DNA from: Meandrina meandrites
Lineage: Eukaryota; Cnidaria; Anthozoa; Scleractinia; Meandrinidae
Direction of reading: 5' to 3'
DNA length: 64,000 bases
NCBI GenBank assembly: GCA_963693305.1
Contig: OY855908.1
Span: forward strand, 28,594,305 to 28,658,304
How positions within the stretch are numbered: position 1 is the first letter of the stretch; each line of letters opens with the position of its first letter. Under the pieces are notes generated by a model. It was not told the origin of the DNA. It saw only the letters and a program-made list of their open reading frames with translations, and did no database searches. Positions 57,764 to 64,000 of the stretch are shown one piece after another. The position numbers were made by a program, and so were the translations under genes.

Positions 57764-57779
57764 CATACTCCCGCTAGCT

Positions 57780-58995
57780 TAATATAGAGAGTGCTTAATT
57801 CGTTACCGTTTAAGCTTTCGTACGTGGAATAATTCTAACATCTAAGCCATTTTGTTATCTTTCAGACTATTCTATTCCACAGACATAAAAGAGAGAGTTT
57901 CCAATATAAATTACGAATTTCGGCTATTTGTGTTTAAACTTCATTCAAAGTTTCCAAATTTTTGTTTTAAACAAACAGACTTTTCAGCATTGTCAAAAAA
58001 CAGCCATAAATATTTCAACAAAAAAGAGAAACATAATATATCTATAGGTCTATTCGTAGCAGTTGCACTGAATAAGCCAAAATTAAGCCAAGGAAAGCGA
58101 AGAAAATATGCGAAACGTAACGTTCCCAATGCAGACGAATTTGCGTTAGAATGAAAACATGTCATAACACCGCTAATGAAATTTAAATTTATTATCTATT
58201 GTCTTTCGGAATTTCTCCCTGTTTAACCGGCCATCTTTATCAAAATGAAATACATTTTACATACATTTTACTTTCGGTAATAAATATAGATACAGTTAGA
58301 GCTGCTGAAGGTAAAATTAATCGGTTTCCTTTGCTGTTTATCCCAAGGTTAAACATCCGCTGTTGTTAATAGCTTAGTTCACGTGCATGGAATATTATTT
58401 TGAAATTAATTATTGACGCCTTTTTCTCTGAGTTCCTTAGAGTCTCCAGCGTTTGTGAACTTCCGTTCAATAACTCTCCAACCACTAGTAATTCCTACTT
58501 GTAGGAAAAAATAAAAGAGTTATTCGACCAAGAATATAAAAATTGTAGGGCTTTCCTTTGATATTCTGATATTGGCGCGAAACTGTCGTAATGTGCTAAA
58601 TTCTTTCGTGCATGCTTCTATAATTTATGCGGTTTTGTATGTAATCTAATATTCTGTTAAGTGTTAGGCAGTTGTAAGATGGAGGATCGCAGCTAGGATC
58701 TCTCACCGATTAAATGTTTGGTTTCCTCAGTTTACAGCGTTTTCTGTGCTGTCATTACAGAAACTTTGGCCCAAGAAGGAATTGTCTGTTGCCTAGCAAC
58801 TCACCTTTTTTAAATCTAAAACCGCTTATCTTTGCCAGAACATTAATGAAAGTATTTTAGCTTTGCTGACGGCTGAAGTTGAAGTTGACTTGCTGAAAGG
58901 AAAAACTGTGAGCGTAGGTAATGGGGCTTAAATTAAAAATATGTTTATGGCAAGGACGAACATCCGCTGTTGTTAACGGTTTGGAAATAAATTAT
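57780..58995. repeat. Segmental duplication, copy b, left part
   Basis: Matches 12184-13412 with few changes. It ends at the AT target site (58994-58995) of the ISL2EU-type transposon. Confidence 0.75.
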
Positions 58996-59158
58996 ACAAG
59001 CATCAGGAGTTCTGACTTCCTGTTGGATCACACGGCATTGTGGGGGAAGGCGGGCTCAGGAAAGTGGGCATCGACTTGCAGCGTCGCCATATTGGATTAC
59101 ATCGAGTGGCTTGGCTAAAGTGACCTTTCGCGCAAAGAAACCATCCTTTTGAGCCGAA
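58996..59158 (+). repeat. Left TIR of ISL2EU-type element
   Basis: About 95% identical, inverted, to 62388-62545. Confidence 0.85.
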
Positions 59159-59372
59159 TTTATACACGTACCGGTATATAGAAAACCAAATCAAAGATAT
59201 TTTAAAGGTAAGCTATTGTTTCATTACTTTTTGGCAACGATTTTAGGTTGCAGAGTGTAATCATACGTCAGTCGAGAGTGTAGTCGATTTGAAATGCTAC
59301 GAGTATGATTTTGCTTATTTTATACTAAGACTTATGTCGTATTTCTTTTGTTTTAATGGAGATACTTTGTCC

Positions 59373-61044
59373 ATGGGATTCGGCCACCGAAATTGTGTTG
59401 CCATAGGCTGTCCTAACAGTGGACAAAGGCTAGGGAAATGGGCTGCTATGACCTGTGAGCTTCATGGTTGTAACAATGGCTCAAGCATGTGTGACTGCCA
59501 GCCACCCTTCAAATTATTCCCATTCCCGACAGAAAAGAAGAACCCGGAACGCCGATTACAATGGGCAAAAAATATAAGCAGGAACAGTTTGAGTGGGACT
59601 CTTTGGATGCCTAACAAGGATTCAAGAGTTTGTAATCTGCACTTCGTTGACGGCGAACCAACGGCTGAAAACCCAGACCCAACTTTGCAACTTGGTCACA
59701 AGAAAAGGAGAGCCTCCAAACGCTCACCACCAACGCCACGGGATAACTCTCCTGTAGTAAGATCAGAAAGCGAGCTAAGCTAGATACATGTTGCGATGAA
59801 ATACTAGTACCTGTTCTTGACCACTCAGCTGACAACCTGGCTTGTGATGGTGTTGAGCTCCAAGAACCTGTACCCTCTACTTCTATCAGTGATTGTGCTG
59901 ACATAGACAGAGCATCCGTAATTCATGACCATTGCTGTCTATGGCTGGTATGAGATTAATGAAAATTCGAATTTTTGCATGAACACATGTTGCTTGAAAA
60001 GCCGACAAGACAAAGATGAAAAAATCATTGAACTTTCAGAGAAAATAAAGGAGCTAAGTGAAAAAGTGAAGTTGCTGGAAGTTCAACTTGTAGCCAAACA
60101 GGATAAGGGATTGAAGCATTCAGATCTGAAAAATAACCAGACTGTAAATTTACTAACTGGTATCCCATCAAAGCCTGCCTTTCACAAATTATTTGACTGT
60201 GTGAAAGGATCCATAAAAATATTGGAGTGGCGCTAAGAAAATATCCAGAAAAGGCAGGAACTTTACGAAATCACCAAAAAATTTGGACTAAAACGGGCTC
60301 TTTCTCAAAAGGACGAGTTTCTTTTAACACTAATGAAACTTCGATTGGGTTCCACCAATGCAGACCTTGCACAAAGATTTGGCATTTCACGCAGTACAGT
60401 ATCAACTATTTTCAACACATGGATCAAAATTTTGGCTAGTGAACTGAAGTGCCTAATATACAATCCTAGCATGGAAGTTGTAAAGAAAATACTACCAAAG
60501 AAGTTCAAAAAACCAGGATACTGCAAGGTGCGCCATATAATAGACTGCACTGAAATTTTTATAGAGACCCGTAGTGACCCTGTAATCAGAGCATCAACAT
60601 GGTCAGATTACAAGCATCACAATACTGCAAAAATCCTAGTTTCAATCACCCCAAATGGGGCCTTCAACTTCATCTCAGAGGCATGGGGTGGGCGCACCTC
60701 AGATGTTCATTTGACAAGGGAATCAGAGTTTTACAACATCCTTGATCCATATGATGCAGTAATGGCAGATCGTGGATTTACTATTGCAGAGGATCTTTTG
60801 CTTCACAAAGCTAACCTTTTTATTCCGCCAGGGAAACGTGGGCAAGAAAAGGTTTACAAAAGCTGATGTACAGAAAACTAAGACAATAGCTAATCTACGC
60901 ATTTTTGTAGAACAGGCCATCAGGCGGCTAAAAACATTCCGTATAATCAAGAATGAACTGCCTATCTCTCTTATTGGTAATCTTGATAACATTGTTATTG
61001 TCTGTGCTGCATTATGCAATTTGTACAAGCCTCTTTGCAAGTAA
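59373..61044 (+). pseudogene. THAP-domain/DDE transposase, frameshifted
   Basis: Starts MGFGHRNCVAIGCPNSGQR with a C2CH THAP-type finger (C-x4-C early, later KLFPFP, ERRLQWAKNI and SRVCNLHF). The frame closes at 59783 and similar sequence continues in another frame; an unrecognised intron is an alternative to a frameshift. A coiled coil follows (KDEKIIELSEKIKELSEKVK, about 60015-60100). Then comes the DDE_Tnp_4 core in frame 60333-60866: LAQRFGISRSTVSTIF, IDCTEIFIETRS, SITPNGAFNFISEAWGGRTS, VMADRGFTI. The last part (RLKTFRIIKNELPISLIGNL) is in the frame 60772-61044 after one more shift near 60835. Inactive as read. Confidence 0.72.
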
Positions 61045-61781
61045 CACATTTTCGTTTTGTTTGTTTTTTTGGCTCAAGATATAGAGTACCGGTAAAATGT
61101 GTAATTCACTAGAAAATCCATACCCCCACCATGAGGGGGAATTTGTTGCCTGTTTTTAGTAGATAAACATTCAAAAAAGACTACACTTTTCATTTGGAAT
61201 TTTCTTAAGGGTTGGGGGATCGTTTGACAAATGATTCCCTCCATGGTTTGGGGTACAGACGTTTTCTGCCTCTTCTGGAATAACACAATTCAAGATATCA
61301 ATAGTATGTCTACAGGTTAAGTGAAATTGATTTCCCTTGATGTGCATAATTAGGGGGGCTTAACCATAGGAGGGGCCAAAGCGCCTGGCCCACCTCTCTG
61401 AAAAGTAATATATAGTAAATATACTGGACAATCAAGTCCAGAAAAGCTCGGGCCTCTTTCTTTTAAGCCTTGGGCCCCCTTTGAGCCCCTTTTGACAAAA
61501 CCCTGGCTACCTCAGTAATTAAATTTGTGTTGACTGTTGATGTCTTATAAGACCAGTAATATTAGTGGAGGAAGTAATTTTTTATTAGCAGCTTGATGAA
61601 TGTTTTCTACTTTTGACATTAGATATCAAGTATCAAATGAAGTAATGACTATACAATAACACATGTAGTTGTTCAATTATACTGTATAGGCTCCATGAAA
61701 ATATGATTACCTGTTTATAAAATTTTCTCAGTCAGATCCATTTTCTAGGCATTTTTTTAACAATTTATTTTTGCAGTAGTT
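61045..61781. other. Spacer between transposase and nuclease genes
   Basis: Non-coding; the two genes converge here. Nothing else recognised. Confidence 0.5.
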
Positions 61782-62451
61782 TCAGGGCTGGTGAAGACAA
61801 TTATTATAAAACCAGGTTAGATTTTCTTCTAGCCTACACCAGTATGTGGCATTGAATCTGATTGTTTCCAAGTGAAAGCCCTTTTGTGTGTATACAAAGA
61901 AATAGCACAATGGCCTCTTTGTTATGGCCATCTCACCCTGGACCTGTGCAAAGTACTGATGCTGCTGCTGCTGCTGAGGGAATTTCACTGGCAATGTTAA
62001 AAGGGTTCTTGATCTCTACTACTGCTTTCCCACAACAAGAGCACTCTATCAGTAAGTCTGGGGATGCTCCCAAGTACTGTTTAGTTTTATCAATAAAGAT
62101 ACCACATTCTCTATACCTAACATCCTTGTGATGTTTTTTGAAGTATTTGACGAATTCCTCAACTGCAATGGGCTCCATATCTCTGCCGTATTTAAGAGCT
62201 GGTAAATTTGTAGGTGGTTTTGCCTTTACTAGTAAGCTATCAACAAGTTTATCGGCACTATTTTCTCCACTTATTTTCATCGAAACAGCTTGAAACAAGC
62301 AGAGATGGCGACCAAACAAGGATTTGATGCACCCTTGTCTTAGCCCAACTGTATTTTCTATATTCCTGCACGTGAAAAAATTCGATCGGCTTAAAAGGAT
62401 GGTTTCTTTGCGCGGAAGGTCACTGAAGCCAAGCCAGTCGATGTAATCCAA
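61782..62451 (-). pseudogene. YqaJ-like nuclease of the transposon, frameshifted
   Basis: Frame 62451-61933 holds the core ALKYGRDMEPIAVEEFVKYF, GASPDLLIECSCCGKAVVEI and KNPFN: the G-x-x-E, then S-P-D, then E-x-K pattern of the YqaJ/lambda-exonuclease family. It then runs out of frame at a GCTGCTGCTGCTGCTG microsatellite (about 61961-61976). The C-terminal part (YFAQVQGEMAITKRPLCYFF, WCRLEENLTWFYNNC) is in another frame at 61994-61782. The N-terminal end overlaps the right TIR. The role in ISL2EU transposition is not established. Confidence 0.72.
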
Positions 62452-62545
62452 TATGGCGACGCTGCGAGTCGATGCCCACTTTTCTGAGCCCGCCTTCCCA
62501 CACTGCCGTGCGATCCAACAGGAAGTCAGAACTCCTGATGCTTGT
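62388..62545 (-). repeat. Right TIR of ISL2EU-type element
   Basis: Inverted copy of 58996-59158. Confidence 0.85.
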
Positions 62546-64000
62546 ATTAAAACGTTTTTCCTTGAGTTTGCTAGAGGCTTCTAGCGTTTGGGAACATTGG
62601 TTTAATTACTCCCCAACCACCACTACATTCTACTTCTCGGAAAATAAAGGAGTAATTTGTCCAAGGAGGGAATCACCTGCTATAGATTCTGATAGCGGCC
62701 CGAAATTTTAGCGCAAGAAGTGAATAAGTCTGTTGCCTAGCAACTCAGTAAATTCACTTCCAAATCGAATAACACTTGAGTTCACCAACGCAAAGAAAAT
62801 TGAAGTGTAACTTCACTTTCCTTTGTGTTTTTCCCATCACAAAGACCATGTTATATTGTACTTTGAATAATTCTTATATCCAGCTGAGTCATTGGTAGTA
62901 TTTTTTCGGATAATTTTCCAGGACTTCCAATGACTTTTTTATTATCTGCAAACTATTATATTCCACAGACATAAAAGAAAGAGTGAGATTAAGTCTAGAA
63001 CATAAATTAAGGAGTTACTGTTATTCGCGTTTAAACTTTATTCAAAAGTTCTAACTTTTTGCTTTTAACAAACAGGTATTGCAAAATTGTCCAAAAGCAT
63101 TCAAAAACATTTAATTAAAAAAGGAGAAAAATATATAGATCTATCTCGTAGCAGGTGCACTGAATAGCCCAAACTTAAGCCAAGAAAACGAATAAAATAT
63201 GCAAAGCATAACGTTCCTAACGCAGACGAATTTGTGTCAGAATGAAAACACGTCATAACACCGCAGACTAAGTGGTTGGGTGCATGATTACGATTTTAAA
63301 CTAATATATTTAAACATTTAAACCCACTTGAAATATTTATTTGTTATTCCTTTTTGATTAACTTGTTATTACAATTCAGTTTTGTTTGCCATCGTTATAT
63401 TTGTGCTTTTAAATTCTTTCCCTTCAATGAAACGGTTTTAGTTTTAAAAAAAATAGAGTAATAGTCTCTATGCTTGGTTTCTTCCAATGGGTTGCAAACA
63501 CTTCTCCAGAATCATGAAAGATATCTCATAGGTGGATCCATTGAAAGTCATAAATAGTTAACTAGAAAACGGAAATGATCGTCAACATGTTCCTCGATGG
63601 ACGTCAAACTTGTAAAAACCGCGCCTAAAATGTGAATAGAAACACGACGCTTTTACACAAACCAATGGATGATCTTTTCGGAGAAGCGCCGTAACTTTTA
63701 AATTCTTTCAACTTTTCTATAATGCGAAGATAAGTTTGACTGAAACACTTGATAGCGCCCCAGTTGCGTTGGTTGCTCCACGTGACGTAATCTACATACT
63801 TGATTGTCTTAATTACCACTAAGTAAAAATTATAAGTCAACGTATAAACACAGGCGGCTAAGCGCACGCTGAGGGGAGTTTTAATAACCGAAATAACTGG
63901 CATTATTCCTTAACGGGTTATTTTTCAGCTTCATTAAGTACCCTGCCTCATGACGCTAATTTCAAACACGATTATTAACGACTGAAACCGGGAAGAAACC
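62546..64000. repeat. Segmental duplication, copy b, right part
   Basis: Collinear with 13413-14851 and runs to the window end. No gene. Because this kind of sequence lies upstream of copies 2 and 3, a further fibrinogen-domain paralogue beyond the window is possible. Confidence 0.7.

Larger units (their letters stand above)
58996..62545 (+). mobile_element. ISL2EU-type DNA transposon (THAP-DDE transposase plus YqaJ nuclease)
   Basis: 3,550 bp with terminal inverted repeats of about 160 bp (58996-59158 and 62388-62545; tips ACAAGCATCAGGAGTTCTGA) and a 2-bp AT duplication. The intact site is visible at 13412 in the other copy of the segmental duplication. It carries a plus-strand THAP/DDE transposase and a minus-strand YqaJ-like nuclease, the gene pair that defines ISL2EU elements as I remember them. 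Both genes are broken. Confidence 0.8.

Overview
The window looks like nuclear DNA of an anthozoan, most likely a reef-building (stony) coral. The evidence is intron-bearing, tandemly duplicated genes for secreted PAN/apple-EGF-fibrinogen-domain proteins, AT-rich introns full of cnidarian-type repeats, and several eukaryotic transposon classes (Ngaro-like tyrosine-recombinase retroelement, CR1/L2-like LINE, L1-type ORF1 remnant, THAP/YqaJ DNA transposon, hAT-like elements, tRNA-derived SINE). The species cannot be fixed from the sequence alone.

Host genes. Three plus-strand paralogues lie head to tail: copy 1 at 103-2858, copy 2 at 16295-31085 and copy 3 at 39408-42140. Each has three coding exons (signal peptide plus PAN/apple-like domain; one EGF-like domain; one fibrinogen-related domain) with the same intron phases, and predicts a secreted protein of 368-370 residues. 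The 3' flanks of all three are homologous over about 2 kb. Copies 1 and 3 are nearly identical even in introns, but the C-terminal part of the fibrinogen domain, where this family binds ligands, differs strongly.

The main item of interest is an 11.5-kb capsid-encoding transposon (17026-28561) inside intron 2 of copy 2. It has a 107-bp terminal inverted repeat that is identical at both ends and a 6-bp target duplication (TCAAGC), and the intact site can be read in the two paralogues. It encodes an rve-type integrase (plus strand, right end), a SAP-like/zinc-knuckle protein (plus strand, left end) and fourteen minus-strand genes. These include a probable double-jelly-roll major capsid protein, a FtsK/HerA-type packaging ATPase, a fibre-like protein with phage-tail-fibre-type repeats, a Vsr-like PD-(D/E)XK nuclease and many small membrane proteins. 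The layout is Polinton/Maverick- or Polinton-like-virus-like, yet no DNA polymerase B, primase, helicase or protease is recognisable. Most genes carry a TTTAAAGA-type motif about 20 bp upstream of the start codon, and several have hairpins between that motif and the first codons.

Other regions. 3.2-16.2 kb: intergenic DNA with an L1-type ORF1 pseudogene, a 2.5-kb foldback hAT-like element with a nested 0.8-kb insertion, a SINE and the first copy of a segmental duplication. 31-39 kb: gene-free, with a near-perfect 100-bp hairpin. 43.9-47.95 kb: a hAT remnant, a 1.3-kb terminal-inverted-repeat element and a GC-rich MITE. 48.1-53.6 kb: a decayed Ngaro-like retroelement on the minus strand. 54.0-56.8 kb: a broken CR1/L2-like LINE on the minus strand. 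57.5-64 kb: the second copy of the segmental duplication, split by a 3.55-kb ISL2EU-type transposon with a THAP/DDE transposase and a YqaJ nuclease, both broken.
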